Shown piece after piece: positions 32,777 through 44,104 of a DNA stretch of 64,000 bases. The DNA comes from Drechmeria coniospora (taxonomy: Eukaryota; Ascomycota; Sordariomycetes; Hypocreales; Ophiocordycipitaceae), in contig NC_054391.1 of the NCBI RefSeq assembly GCF_001625195.1, forward strand, positions 3,255,390 to 3,319,389, in the 5' to 3' direction. Each line of letters begins with the position of its first letter. Position 1 is the first letter of the stretch. A model generated the notes under the pieces. That model searched no databases. It was not told the DNA's origin and saw only the letters and a list, made by a program, of their open reading frames with translations. Made by a program: the position numbers and the translations under genes.

Positions 32777-34342
32777 AAAAGGTAGAAATGGTAAAAAAAA
32801 AGAGGCCAAAGGAGTGTCGTGTACAAAAAAGCAGAGAGCGACAATGTACGGTAATGAATGTGGTTGGTTACGCGAGAGCCGTCGTAAAGAAGGAAAAGAC
32901 AGACATGGACATAACCGGTAGGGAGTGACGACCTTGGCAGACAAAAGGCAGCTTTTCGCACAGCGAGAAGCACCGGTTGCCAGCGGATGCAGGGCGAGGA
33001 AAACGAAGGTGAGGGATGCGCAAGGTGAGAGGAGGCCATCGCAAACAGCGGTCAAGGGGGCGCCGGTGCTCTTGCCTTTATACGACTCACCGCTCACCGT
33101 GCGTCGGTGGCGGCCCCCCTGGTCCGGCAATGCAAAACACGGGTGGAAGTGGGTGCTGCGGGTACCTGGGCGGTGTGGGGGCCTGGTGCCGCAGTCGAGC
33201 GCGCGATGCGGAGCAGGGAGGCCGCCACGGGCGGCGGCCATCGTTTGGCCAGGCAGTCGCCGGCGGTGCCTTGGGCCATCTCTTGCCGTCGTCGGTACGA
33301 GAAGGGAAACAGAAGCGGCCTAGTCGGTTTCGAGCCGTCGGCGTGGCTCGAATCGGGCTGCCTGCCATGCTTCGGAGGAGTCGCCTCCTCACGCTAGGCT
33401 TTGCACTAGTCCCGTTCCTGTCAGGCAGGAAGGGTTCGCCGCTCGTGCTGGACTATTTTCGGGACTAGCACGTCACTAGCGGCGCATGATGCAGCAAGAA
33501 AGGTCGACTCGTTCCGCTTGGACTTGTGGTGGCGCCGAGGCTGAGATGCCTCTAAACCACGTAATACCGACTAACGCCCATTGTGTGCGAGTGCTGTAGT
33601 TACGGTTCGTACCCGGCCACGGCCAAGTGGTGGGGCGCGGTACCCGGCAAATGCGCAGTCACTTCGCCGCATCGAAGGTACCAGCTATTTAGCGTCGGCA
33701 CTAGGCATCCCTGGGTCCCCCGATCTAGCCTAGTGCCTTGATCGCCCGACACGGGCCTGGTAGGCACGGATCACTCGCAAGCAAGCGCGGAGTACGGAGT
33801 ACATGTATTATAGTTCGTTAGGAATCGCTCCATACTGCAGGGAAGCACCTAACAGCAAGGGACCTGCCAGCACTTGCTGTTGCATCTACATGCATAGTTG
33901 TACAAGTACAAACAAGCAAGTAATACATGTACTGTAAATACATGCATACAGTAAGTAGCTGTACGCTTTGGTTGTGGCTCGCTTGCGCGTTCTTGTCATA
34001 CCATACAATTACCATTACACAAGCACAAGCTCCGTTGCTGGAACAAGTACTCACGAGTACAACAAGTACAAGCAGGTGTACTTGGTTATACTGGCACATG
34101 TTCCCATTCTTGATGGGCAGGCGATGCATACACATGCAGTAAGCGAGAGAGGTTGATACCTAATGCTAGGTACCTACTTAGTATTACTCTGTACCAACGG
34201 CACATGCAACTGTGTGATGTACATGTAGGTGCATTGTCGGTGGACTCTACGGAGTACTGTACTCCGGACCAAGTACGAGGTACTACATGTATTGGACGTG
34301 TGCATGCAAGTACCATCTGCATGTTTCCCCGAGTAGGTGTAC

Positions 34343-34436
34343 ATGCACAACCACCCAACGCACAACCACCGCACACACAACCACCGCACACACAACCACC
34401 GCGCACACAACCACCCAACGCATGCACAACCACGAC
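34343..34436. repeat. CACAACCACC tandem repeat
   Basis: Five to six copies of a roughly 16-base unit (ACACAACCACCGCACA) with variants CCAACGC. It is in no supported gene. Confidence 0.75.
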
Positions 34437-36064
34437 ATCCACGTACTTGAGAACGTGTGCATGTAGCAAGGACGCTGGCGGGAGTCGGCCGACGCATCTC
34501 ATCACCAGTACAAATACCGGTGCAAGGTGATGACGGACGCGCGCAGGCGTTGCCTTTCTGATGTTCTTGCCCTCTCGAGGCAAACGACGGAAGCCCCGAG
34601 GAAACGTCCGTCAACGCAGCTGAGAGCAGCGAGATACGGACGCCGTCCTTCACTACGACCAATTCGTCACTAGAATATTGACAGCATCGCACCACCAATA
34701 GATGCCTCCAGCATGACAGGTGCGGGCAGGTGGCACGAGTACTTGGTATGTATGCGAGTAAAGGCAGCGCATGTACTGTAGCTGTAGTCTACTGGGTACT
34801 ATACGGAGTACTAGGCACCTAGTATGTTCGGAGAACTTACAGTATTACTGCAAGTACCTGTGGTGGTAATGGGCCCGTAGCCAACACCCCCCTCCCCCCC
34901 GCCACTGCACATGAACTATCCGTACTTGCAGGCACATGTACAATAGGTGCACTAGTAATACAAGGGCTGCACGCCATGCTACTACTGTATACTGTGCTTG
35001 TAAGCATATTTGGTAAAGTACCGACGCTTGCTGGCAAATTTCGAGTAGTACGGAGTATAACTCCGATCGCTAGGTTAGCACACAGGTACCCGCCATGGCA
35101 GACGTCCGTATCCGAAACGTCACCGGCCATCCCACGCTGGGGATCCGCAGCACAGCTAGCTGAATGCACGAGTACGCCTGTCCGCTCGTCGAATGTTTCC
35201 ATCGTTTCGACGCCCAAGCCTCGCCGCGCTTTTCCCTCTCGCCGCAGGCTCGACCAAGATAAGAACGCCGTCACCCGGTTGTTGACGGCTCGGCCGGCAC
35301 GCCGGAATCGGCGGCATGATGATTCGAGCGGCCCATTCCCCCGCGGTCGGCCCGGGTGATGCTCGGAAACGACGAGCGAGCGCTCGTTCTCATCCATCCG
35401 ACGCCTCTGCGCCGACATGGATGGACGGCGCGTAAAGTGCGAACGGAGAGTGCGATCGATCGATCGTCTCGTCGGCTGCGCATTGCACGGCCACCCACCT
35501 GGACTCCCAACCCCTGCTTGGTGAGGAAAGCCGGCGGGTTTCACATTAGAACGGAGGAGTGGGGCAGGTCGTGTACTTGCGTGTACACCGTCACGAGCAC
35601 ACCCTTGCGTGCGAAGCCATGTACCTACAGGTACCCCGGGGCCTCCGCCAGACCTGGCCGGCAATGGAAGGCCAAGGCGGAGCCTGTTCGGCGATTGGAC
35701 CCGTGCCCTACCGGTTGATGCCCGTTGTCCTTTGTGGAGATCCGGTTCCCAGATTCGGTCCGGCCGCAGCATGCACGGCTCCCCGGCGAACGGAGAAAGG
35801 GGCGTGCAGCACGGAACCCGCAGCACGGAGCCCGCAGCACGGAGCACGCGGCACTGAGCACTGAGCACGGGGCACGGAGCTGCTCGTTGCAGGTAATGCA
35901 GACTTGCCCGTCGGCCCGGTCCCATTCATTCACTCATCTAGGTGTGTTCCGTCCTCGGTGCACGCCCCGCCTCCCCATGCCCGAGCATGTCCGTGTTCAT
36001 GTGCGCGGCTCAAGGCCACTGCCCCTCCGCCAGCATGCAACGAGTTCCTTCGCCGAGCATCCCT

Positions 36065-36547
36065 CTACCAGGCACCCTCGCTGCCCAGCTGCTCCTCGGC
36101 CTGACGCTGGGCGTGACGCTTGGCCCTTTCGGTGTCGATAAAGTCGAGCCCCTTGGTCTCCACCTCGCGATCGACAAAGGCGCCGATGACGCCGGCGAGA
36201 ATCTCCTTTGCCTTTGCGTGGCTGGAGGGGTTGCCTGTCGGTCGAGAAGGCTCGCCTCAGCGCGCCATCGCACCGTCAAGGGCGGGAAACACGGCGGAGC
36301 AGGAGAAGCGGAACGAGGGGGTTGACGCACCGTTCCGCGCGACGTGGTCCTCGTACGCCTTGGCGGCCTCGTAGGCGGCCGCACCGCCAATCAACTCGTG
36401 CGTCCACTGGGCCTCGTGCGGACGATTGACGACTTGGTCGTAGGCCTGCGCCTCGTGGGAGTCGTCTGGAAAGAGTCGGCGTCTGCCGTCAGTCGACGAG
36501 ACGGGAGCAGCATGGGCTTCACGTCACGTACCGTCGAACCAACCCAT
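36065..36547 (-). CDS. cipC: CipC-like stress protein (DUF3759)
   Basis: Three exons, 36547-36532 (only 16 bases), 36465-36331 and 36234-36065, for 106 residues. The splice model gives MGWFDDDSHEAQAYDQVV, then HELIGGAAAYEAAKAYEDH, HAKAKEILAGVIGAFVDREV and ETKGLDFIDTERAKRHAQRQ, which are the conserved blocks of the small fungal CipC family. These cytosolic proteins were first noted as concanamycin-induced in Aspergillus and are abundant under stress or infection-related growth; their biochemical role is unknown. The protein is entirely helix-forming and rich in Ala, Glu and Lys with no signal peptide. Length and start agree with the family. The 16-base first exon would be missed by simple frame calling. 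Confidence 0.9.
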
Positions 36548-37621
36548 GGTGGTGTGCGTGCCTTTGTTTGTTCGTACCAGGTTTGTGGGCTGTTCGGCTC
36601 ACTGGCTCACCGGCTCACTCAATCATTCGAAGCTTGACTTGCTTCGAAGTGCGAGCCAGGGAGGGACATGCGGGGTTTATGTACAGAGTGCGGATACATG
36701 CGGGATATACGCAGGTGGTAGGTGTACATGCACCCCGTACTTACTTACATTTGGATGGCAATCATGCTCTGTTCGAAGCTTGCCTGTGTGCCTACCAGCA
36801 CGCTCATGACTGACGTATCCGTGTCCGCGTCCAAGGGAGTTCCCGTGCCGCGTCGAGGCGCAGACGTCACGTCAGCGCCGGCTGCAAGCCGTACCTCTTC
36901 GGCTTTCGGCTTCGAGAGGCCGGGCGGTGTGCCGAAGAGCCGGGTCGCCGCTGCCGAAATTCCCGCTCCAGCACGGATAAGCCGGCAGCGGTCACGCACG
37001 GCCCGCGTCGGCGCCCGCGCCACAGGCACGCTGGCCGCGTCACGCTTCCTCCCAGAAGGGGAGGCTGAGTCCTCCGTGGGATGCGCCTTCCGTCACGCAG
37101 AATCATCCGTACATCCATCCATCCATCCTTCCTTCCTTCCTTCTCGTCAGCTTCGCGTCTTGACCTGGCAGCAGCGACTGTAGCGTCGTCGCTGCCTTTT
37201 CGTCATTTCCTCGCCCGCCCGCTGCCGTCGTTCCGTCGGCCGGCCATGGGGCGGTAGGCGAAATGCTGCACCGACACGGCTGACGGCTGGTTTTGAATGG
37301 CAGTGCTCCAAGCAGCCCTGTGCCCATGATGCGAGCAACGCACGCATTCCCGTCAACCCCTTCCCGTCAACCGCCTCTCCTCTCCTTCTCCCTCTCCTTC
37401 GTCCTCGCAGCCGGCCCCTCCCAGACGTGCCGTGCTCTGCTCCATCTCCGTGCCTCGACGTGAGCGAAACGTGCCCGCCGCTTCCCGCCTCCTCTCGTCC
37501 CGCCGAGCACGCGCCGCCCAAGCTTCGCTCGACAAGCACGCATGCTCCCTGCGCCGACGCGGGGGTCTCCCGTCTTCCGGCTGCCCGGCCGGCTCGGAGC
37601 AAGAGGGAAATGCGAGAGGGA
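36548..37621. other. Intergenic, no gene seen
   Basis: Includes CATCCATCCATCC/TTCC runs near 37110-37142 and a CCTCTCC-rich region around 37375-37410. Minus frames at 37103-38099 are shadows of the next gene or unsupported. Confidence 0.5.
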
Positions 37622-38467
37622 CTACAGGTGCCGTCCAAGCAGAAGCCAGCACCTCTTCCTCCAGAGCAGCCCGCGCGCCAGCAGCTTCCAGAGCGACAGG
37701 AAACAGGCGACGGCGCCGGCGAGGAGGGGGATCAGCTGGGCGACGCTGCCAATGTCGCTCTTGCCGACGCCCTGAATGTCGTTGGTCGCGATGAGATACT
37801 CGACGGTGCTGATGGACAGGGCAATCAGCCCCATGGAGAGCAGCAGGAGAGACACCTCGACCTGGGGCCGGCGCCCGGTCGGACGTCGGAAGCCGGCGCG
37901 GATGCCGCTGCCGAAGCGGCGGATCAGCCGGTGGACGCTGAAGGCGGCGAGACCGACGCAGGCGACGACGCCGCCGACGGACAAGGTCTTGCCCAGCCAA
38001 CGGAACCAGCCGGTGAGGGAGGAGGGGCCGAAGAAGGCGACCTCGCCGTCGACGCACGCCGGAACCGTCATGACGTCGACGCCGCGAAACCAGAACCACA
38101 CGCCGTAGGCCGAGAGGGCGAGGTGGAGGACGAGGCGTAGGATGCCCGAGATGTGGTCAAAGTGGCTGATGCCGTCGCCCGTCACGCTCGAGAGCGAACC
38201 GCAGAGCAGGAACTGGACGACGACGGCGCCGACGGCGTTGGCCTCGCCGCTGGCCGTGAGGTCGGCGCGCGGCCGCATGCGGGACTCGTTGCAGAGCCCG
38301 ACAAAGATGGACGCCTGGATGATGAGGTTGAGGAGCCGAAAGGGAGCCTCGTTGACCGGATCGAAGACGGTCGTGAGCAGCGTCGCAATCCACTGGCCGT
38401 AGACGCCGAGCCGGACTCCGAAGCCGTAGAGGTCCGCGTTGCCCTTGAGGGTGCAGTCGGTCGCCAT
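37622..38467 (-). CDS. Multi-pass membrane protein, fungal family, function unknown (paralogue 1)
   Basis: Single exon, 281 residues, start ATG at 38467. It begins MATDCTLKGNADLYGFGVRLGVYGQ, and about seven hydrophobic segments follow, including VGAVVVQFLLCGSL, LRLVLHLALSAYGVWFWF and VSLLLLSMGLIALSISTVEYL. The opening GNADLYGFGVRLGVY corresponds to GNPDLYGLGIRVGIY in the gene at 39853, and the later part (WFWFRG.D, ..FF.....WFRW..K) also aligns, so the two are paralogues facing away from each other. I know this N-terminal signature from uncharacterised proteins of filamentous ascomycetes; no catalytic motif is visible. Plasma or vacuolar membrane location is a guess. Confidence 0.75.
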   Translation of the reverse strand: MATDCTLKGNADLYGFGVRLGVYGQWIATLLTTVFDPVNEAPFRLLNLIIQASIFVGLCNESRMRPRADLTASGEANAVGAVVVQFLLCGSLSSVTGDGISHFDHISGILRLVLHLALSAYGVWFWFRGVDVMTVPACVDGEVAFFGPSSLTGWFRWLGKTLSVGGVVACVGLAAFSVHRLIRRFGSGIRAGFRRPTGRRPQVEVSLLLLSMGLIALSISTVEYLIATNDIQGVGKSDIGSVAQLIPLLAGAVACFLSLWKLLARGLLWRKRCWLLLGRHL

Positions 38468-39852
38468 GAGGCACGCTCTCGGGGTGCCGCCTTGCTGATT
38501 GGATTCTCTGATGGGCCTTTGTCCCCTATGTATGCCAACAATCTCTTCGCTCCGTCCTGCCGCTGGTGCCTGCTGCCGCTGCCGCTGCCGCTGCCACTAC
38601 TGCTCGTCCAACGAGAGGTCGGTCGCTTTTGTCCGTCGGCGGATTGTGCGAGGCACGGAACTGCCGCACCAACGGCCAAGTTGACTGGGCAAGCAGTTGC
38701 TTGCACATCCTGTGCACATCCTGTCCGTGTGCTTGCACATCCTGCTCAGAGTATAATTCATAGGCAAGGAATCACCTCGGAGGGCAGTCGTCTGTTGTAG
38801 GTGTTGAAAAAGATGCATGTGCAGAGTGCTCGGCTTCGTATTCCTCGTCAGCCCGGCGCCCGGCGCCCCTGAAAATGCCTGAAAATACCTACATGTACGG
38901 AGTGCTGAGTAGCCAATCAATTAGGTGAGAGAGATGACCGCTCGTCTCGGCGACCAACCCGGTGCCGGTCGTGAATCCTGGATTCCTGGTGCCCAGCTCG
39001 CATTGCCTGCCTTCGTCCGAACTGGACGCCCCCTGATCCGCATTCCATGCCGCCATGTTCCGCAGCAGCTGTCCATCTCGACCATGGGCTAGCTCGCAAA
39101 GGTAATATATTGTGCGTGATAGTGGATGGTGACGTGTGCAGGTGTGTGTGGAGCGATACCAATATAATATAATATCCAACAACCAGGTGGGAGGGGGCAC
39201 GGTGAACTTGGGCGGACAGGGATGGACAGGAAACGGCCTTGCCACCATGTGATACACACTCGTCAGACCAGTCACCACCTGCCACTCGCTCGCCATCGAC
39301 AAAGGCCCAGCGAGACGAGTCGAGGCGGAATCGGAATCGAGTCATCGGCCATGTCATTGACGCTGGCTGAGATGCCCCCTGCAGAACAGGCCGTACGCGT
39401 ATGCTGAGTGTATCATCCAACCAGAACCGTAGGTGCCATCTGGACACCCCTTGATAGCATTCGATCAGCCGCACACATCGCACGTTACCTAGACATCGGA
39501 CCGTGGCGCCCCGAGCTTTCAAGAACGGGGTCTGCAGCGCCAATGTCCTGGTTCATCGTGTGACACCCGCCTCACCGCCACCCATACCGGTCGACCGAGA
39601 TGCTGGCCCGGCAGTCATTTCTCAGCTGAGAGCGAGAGCGAGCGATGCTCTGCACATCGATTCAAGTCGGTTGTGGCCCAGTCCTGCACCGCATCCCGTA
39701 CTTTGTCGGTCGTTTGCCGTTTGTAGCCTATGCTGCCTCGTGGATGCCACCGATCGACCCGTCGGTGAGCCAAAACAGTGAGCCAAAACAAACAGCGCCA
39801 GAGTCAAGCCGCCGTCGACCGCGTCCCCAGACGCTTCGTTTCAAGACCGGCC
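38468..39852. other. Shared upstream region of the two membrane-protein genes
   Basis: 1.4 kb between divergent paralogues. Contains CTGCCGCTG repeats at 38565-38600 and TATAATATAATAT near 39162-39176. No gene supported. Confidence 0.5.
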
Positions 39853-40861
39853 ATGCTCAACGAAGCGGCCGCCGCCGCGCTTGGCTGCCCCGTCGAGGGC
39901 AACCCCGACCTCTACGGCCTCGGCATCAGGGTCGGCATCTACCTCCAGATGCTCACCGTCCAGCTGTCCGGCCTTCTCTCCACCGCCTTCCGGCTGGAAG
40001 ACCACATCGGTCAGGGAACCATCGTCTTCGTGCTCGCCGCCGTCGTCGTCCTCGTTCGCCTGCTCAGCATGACCATCAACCCCGGCCCCGACGGGAGCGG
40101 GGCCGGCAAAGGTATCGAACCCGTCGAGGTCTTTCCGGTCCTCACCCTGCTCCTCATCCAGGTCGGCGTCTGCCGCGTCTCGTCCGAGAACAAGACGACG
40201 ATGCTGATCTGGATGGCCGAGCTCGTCGGTCTCGCCGCTCTCTTCCTCTGGTTCTGGTGGCGTGGCATGGATCTTCTGCCCCGATCCTGCCCCGACGACA
40301 AGGCCTTCTTTTTCGCCCAGGTCAGCATATACAACTGGTTCCGGACCTTTAACAAAGTCTCGTCCGTCGTGACCGCCGTCGCCGTCGCCATTGCCGTCGT
40401 GTCGGCCTCCGCATGTAAGTGAGTCGTCGGCTCGTCTCGTCACCTCGTCGTCTCGCCATCCCGCCCGCCCCCCATCTCACTCTCCAAGGGTCACGAGCTC
40501 ACAAGGCATGCCAGCCGTCCTCTACCATTGCGTCGTCGCTGCCGTTCGGCATCTCCGCAACAAACGTGACGACGATGAAGGCGCCGCAGAAAACGTCGAT
40601 GCAGAAACGAGACGATACAAGCCCGTCGTCGGCGCTTTCGATCTGGTCGCCAACGTCGGCGCCATCGTTTTCGTTGAGATGTCGCTCAAGTGGAACAACA
40701 TCTCGGGCGTGCACTCGCTCAACAGTCCAGGCCAATTCATGCCCTTCTTCGTCGCCCTCGGTCAGTTGCTGACCGTCTTCTACTCGGCCATCAAGCACGG
40801 CCTTCGGGCCTATGCCGAAGAGCGTATCGTCGTGGAGCATGGTGAGAAATCCGGTCGATGA
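39853..40861 (+). CDS. Multi-pass membrane protein, fungal family, function unknown (paralogue 2)
   Basis: Two exons, 39853-40414 and 40515-40861, for 302 residues. The reading starts MLNEAAAAALGCPVEGNPDLYGLG; an in-frame start at 39778 would add 25 residues. The intron splits a Ser codon (..VVSAS|SVLYHCVV). Hydrophobic segments include GTIVFVLAAVVVLVRLL, MLIWMAELVGLAALFLWFWW, VSSVVTAVAVAIAVV, VVGAFDLVANVGAIVFVEM and FMPFFVALGQLLTVF. The N-terminal GNPDLYGLGIRVGIY block and the WFWWRGMD block are shared with the divergent neighbour at 37622-38467, so this is a duplicated pair. Function unknown. The 3' end could carry one more small exon, but the stop at 40859 fits the paralogue's length. Confidence 0.75.
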
Positions 40862-41816
40862 CGGGCCCCAACGACGGCTGATAGATGCGAATCCAGAGTC
40901 GAATCTCGAATGTCATCACAGGACATGGAGCATGAGCAGAGGGGAGAAAGGCGATGCCAAAGACGTCGCCCACGAGTGTCATGCCCAGCAGGTGTAAGAA
41001 GAAGGGAGTGTTCGGGATGGAGCAAAGTCGAATCATCATCTTGCATTCGCCGACCCGCATCTTTCTCCGACATGAACGGCCGAGCAGCATCCTGTGACGG
41101 CCGAGGCACACACAGCCTGGCTCCTCGTGCCGTATTTCCTCCGGTGCAAAGTTGGATTCATGCTGAGCTTGTCTTGTCGAAAAGATGGGGAGAAGCGACG
41201 GTTGCCGTTGATTTGCTTCGCATCACGTGGCCTCCCCCTCCCTCGACTGGTGGTCATGGACCCGCGGCATGACGAGTGTCCATGCATCGTTCTGAATGCG
41301 TCCATCTTCACACTCGCTTCTGCCATGATTCGCTCGTCCTCGGTCCCGTCTCCCTTGCTACACCGGTGCGTCCATCCATTCTTGGCCCGCTTGCTAGGTG
41401 GATCGTGGTGCAAGTCTCGGCGTGAGCACGACATATCGTCGCCGAATCGACTGGCCCTTTGCTTCCCGGTCCGATTCGAAGCTGGCCTGGCTGCAGCGTA
41501 ACGTTGAGCACATGTCGTCGGCAGTCGAGTGATTGGTCGTTCATCGTGGCAGCCCGGGCTGTCGTACACGGGATTGAATATCGTTCGCGGCCCTTGCACC
41601 TCCAGGCCCTCCTGGCCCCGACGGAGCCGGTCTGCATGCCGCATGCCGCCTGGCGCATGCCATGTGTCCAGCCATGGTTGGGCCTTGGCCTCGTGGGTAC
41701 GTTGGCTCCCCCCCCCCCCGAGCTGCCTCTGGACGGCTTGCTCCTGACCAGGATCGAGTCGTGTGGAGTCGATTCAACTTCGACCGGCCAAAACTAGGCA
41801 CCAAGAGATATCCGTC
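40862..41816. other. Intergenic, no gene seen
   Basis: Promoter of the esterase gene. A poly-C run at 41710-41720. The 202-codon minus frame (41036-41644) has no recognisable domain. Confidence 0.55.
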
Positions 41817-42909
41817 ATGATTCCCTTGACGACCCTCGTCCACCTGGCCGTAGTGGTCATGGCCATGGCCGCAAGCCCCGACCGCGTCGCGGGCATGGAG
41901 AATCTCGTTGCTTTTGGGGACAGCTACACCGACGAGGGCCGGCTGGACTACTTCACCAGCCACGGCAAGGCGCCGCCCGTGGGCTCGCTGCTGCCTCCGA
42001 AAAGCATCACCTTCAGCGGAGGCTACGCCTGGGGGCGAATCGTCGCGAACCGCACCGGAGCAAGATTCTACAACTACGCCGTCGGCGGGGCCATGTGCTC
42101 CAACGACGTCGTTGGCCGGCAGCTGGACGCGCCACTGGTTCCCTTGCCGTCCGTCATCGAGTACGAGATGGCGACGTACGAGGCGGACCTTGCCCACGGC
42201 GCACTGTACCCGAATCGTCGGCCGTTTAACACCGTCTATGCTCTGTGGATCGGCACAAACGACCTCGGCGTCGGTGGCTTCCTCGGAAACGCGCAACGGT
42301 CGAACAGGACCATCCGTTCGTTCGTCGAGTGCGTCTGGAGCGCCTTGGACCGCATCTACGAAACGGGCGGTCGACGGTTCGTCCTCATGAACGAGCTTCC
42401 ACTCGAGACGGCGCCCATGTACGCAAACCCCGGCCTCTACGGCAAGGGCAACGACCGGTACTGGCGCGACCCCTCGACCTACGACACTGCCGACGGTCAG
42501 CGCGCGGTTCGCGAGTACACGACCAGCGTCAACACCATGTTCGAATACGGCCTGCCGTTCCACCATCTCGTCAAGAAGCGGTGGCCTGCCGCGTCCGTCT
42601 CCCTCCTTGACCTGCATTCTCTCTGGTCAGGCGTGCGAGCGGATCCGATGCGGCATCTGGACGCGCCGGCAAACCTGACGGCTCCGTACCGGATATGCCT
42701 TTCCGGCTGTGTCAAGTCTGCCGAGCGCTTGTCCAGTTTCATGTGGTGAGCCGCGAGATCAACCAAGGCGTTACCGTCGTTGCATAACATGCGCGCCCAG
42801 GTACGACGAGCTGCATCCCTCGGAGAGGATGGAGGAGATTATCGGCAAGAGCTTCATCGACGTTGTGAGAGGGGCATCCAAGTACGGAACGACTTACGAC
42901 AGGTACTGA
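41817..42909 (+). CDS. Secreted SGNH/GDSL-type esterase (acetylesterase-like)
   Basis: Two exons, 41817-42745 and 42801-42909, for 345 residues. The ATG at 41817 opens a signal peptide (MIPLTTLVHLAVVVMAMAAS); frame upstream to 41763 lacks that property. SGNH blocks are all present: FGDSYTDEG with nucleophile Ser36, the Gly of NYAVGGAMCSND, the Asn of WIGTNDLG, and the Asp-x-x-His pair in YDELHPSE (Asp312, His315). That last block is encoded only after the intron, which splits a Trp codon. Such enzymes deacetylate or de-esterify plant polysaccharides or lipids outside the cell; this one resembles fungal carbohydrate-esterase family 16-type proteins (inference). Losing exon 2 would remove the catalytic His, so the splice is required for activity. 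Confidence 0.88.
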
Positions 42910-43044
42910 CCTCGTCCACCAAACGATGCGCATGAGATGACGAGAGAGACGTTCATAACGGACATGCACCGCCGCACACGACTCCAGGAGATTTCAATAC
43001 GGGAGTGCTCGCAGTACTGCAGCTGATGCGCCGCCGAAACAGCC

Positions 43045-43049
43045 AAAAA
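43045..43049 (-). terminator. RNA polymerase III terminator
   Basis: Five T residues on the minus strand starting 10 bases after the tRNA 3' end. Confidence 0.6.
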
Positions 43050-43058
43050 GAAGGCGTC

Positions 43059-43130
43059 TTCCTCCTGCCGGAATCGAACCAGCGATCTTGTCATTACTAG
43101 TGACACGCTTTACCACTGAGCCAAGGAGGA
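43059..43130 (-). tRNA. tRNA-Thr (anticodon AGT)
   Basis: 72 bases on the minus strand, no intron. Acceptor arms TCCTCCT/AGGAGGA pair fully. The D arm reads GCTCAGTGGTAAAGC and contains box A. The anticodon stem TGTCA/TGACA encloses the seven-base loop CTAGTAA, giving anticodon AGT. The T arm is CTGGTTCGATTCCGG, with box B GGTTCGATTCC. CCA is not encoded, as in eukaryotes. Confidence 0.95.
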
Positions 43131-44104
43131 TTTGACGGGAGGTCGAGGTGCAAATGAGGAATATGAGGGGAAATTGTGGATGGAGCAGCAGGGCATTATT
43201 CAGGGATCGTCGTCTTGGTGGGTGGTGGGGACCAGGGCCAAGGCGGGTGGGTACGGGTACTCCGTATGCCTTTCATTAATTACTCCAGCTGTGTCGCCCC
43301 TACGATTCTTGCTATACATACGTACTTATTGTTAAGCACATACTACATGCACGTAAATACATGCACGAGTAAATAAATGCAAGCCTTGACGGTGCTTCTA
43401 CATTGCACATCTCCGACTTGCAATTCATAGGCACAATAGATAGAATGAAGTCACTTACTGTAGTTGTATGCTTGTAGGTGTGATATTATGGTTGTCGCAT
43501 ACCTGCAGCATTCAGGCACATATAATATATACTACCATCGACGCCAAGTCGACACTATGACAGAGTCGTACCAGCCATTTCGCCGGCATCCGGTATAGCA
43601 AGCGTACGCCTGATTATGGTAAAATAGAACTGTGAGATGAGGAAATCGTCCAGGGGCATGACAGTTTGCATCCTGAAGCTGGACGTGTCCATGGCCTCGC
43701 GTCGGGTGAAGAGGGACAGTGTCGGGAGACACGTGCAAAGGTCATGTGACTGGGCTGCCTCACCACTCACTGGACAAAGGTGCCGATTCAGCTTGGTAGC
43801 GCAACCCCTACAAAATTTAAAAGCACTTTTGCCATCCCTCTAATACAAGTAAGGGCTAGGAGACGGTTCCTCGCAAGAGGAAGAAGGGAGGCTCCTTGAG
43901 AGATGAATACTACACTACTACACAACCAGTCCCTCGGCTAGTCAGCAGCACCCAGCGGCTCGCACCCAGACCTCCTCACTCTACCTCCCATGCTTGCCCT
44001 ACCAAGTACAAGTTGTGTTCTGACCGACAGCCAGGTTCGGTAGAATAAAGGGCGGAATTCGAACCACATAATGGCAAGCCCGCGAGAGCAGCGGCTCCCG
44101 TTTA
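43131..44104. other. Intergenic, repeat-rich
   Basis: Contains decayed foldback element copy C and, from 43927, the start of the duplicated unit. A conserved terminal segment of the secreted-protein family (..YVVR.PP..LPN....QNTTCTW then stop) can be read on the minus strand at about 44073-43999, matching the same segment near 46343-46269 in the next unit. Confidence 0.5.
43762..43845. mobile_element. MITE-like foldback element, decayed copy C
   Basis: Aligns over its length with copies A and B: GGACAAAGGTGCCGATTCAG on the left, CACTTTTGCCATCCCTCTAATA on the right in part, with the TA flank kept on the right only. Several substitutions and one-base gaps indicate an older insertion. Confidence 0.6.

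Larger units (their letters stand above)
32639..36064. other. Intergenic, 3.4 kb, no supported gene
   Basis: Begins with the TGAATG repeat in the metalloprotease leader, then C/G-rich sequence, then a repeat-rich stretch (33780-35100) with TACGGAGTA words and CA-rich repeats. The 362-codon minus frame at 34837-35925 runs through simple repeats and is rejected. Confidence 0.55.

Noticed and set aside
34837..35925. 362-codon minus-strand frame
   Set aside because: Begins in GCACGGAGC-type repeats and ends in TACGGAGTA sequence; composition (Arg/Pro/Cys/Ser) is that of a random GC-rich frame.
41036..41644. 202-codon minus-strand frame upstream of the esterase
   Set aside because: No recognisable domain or signal; composition random.
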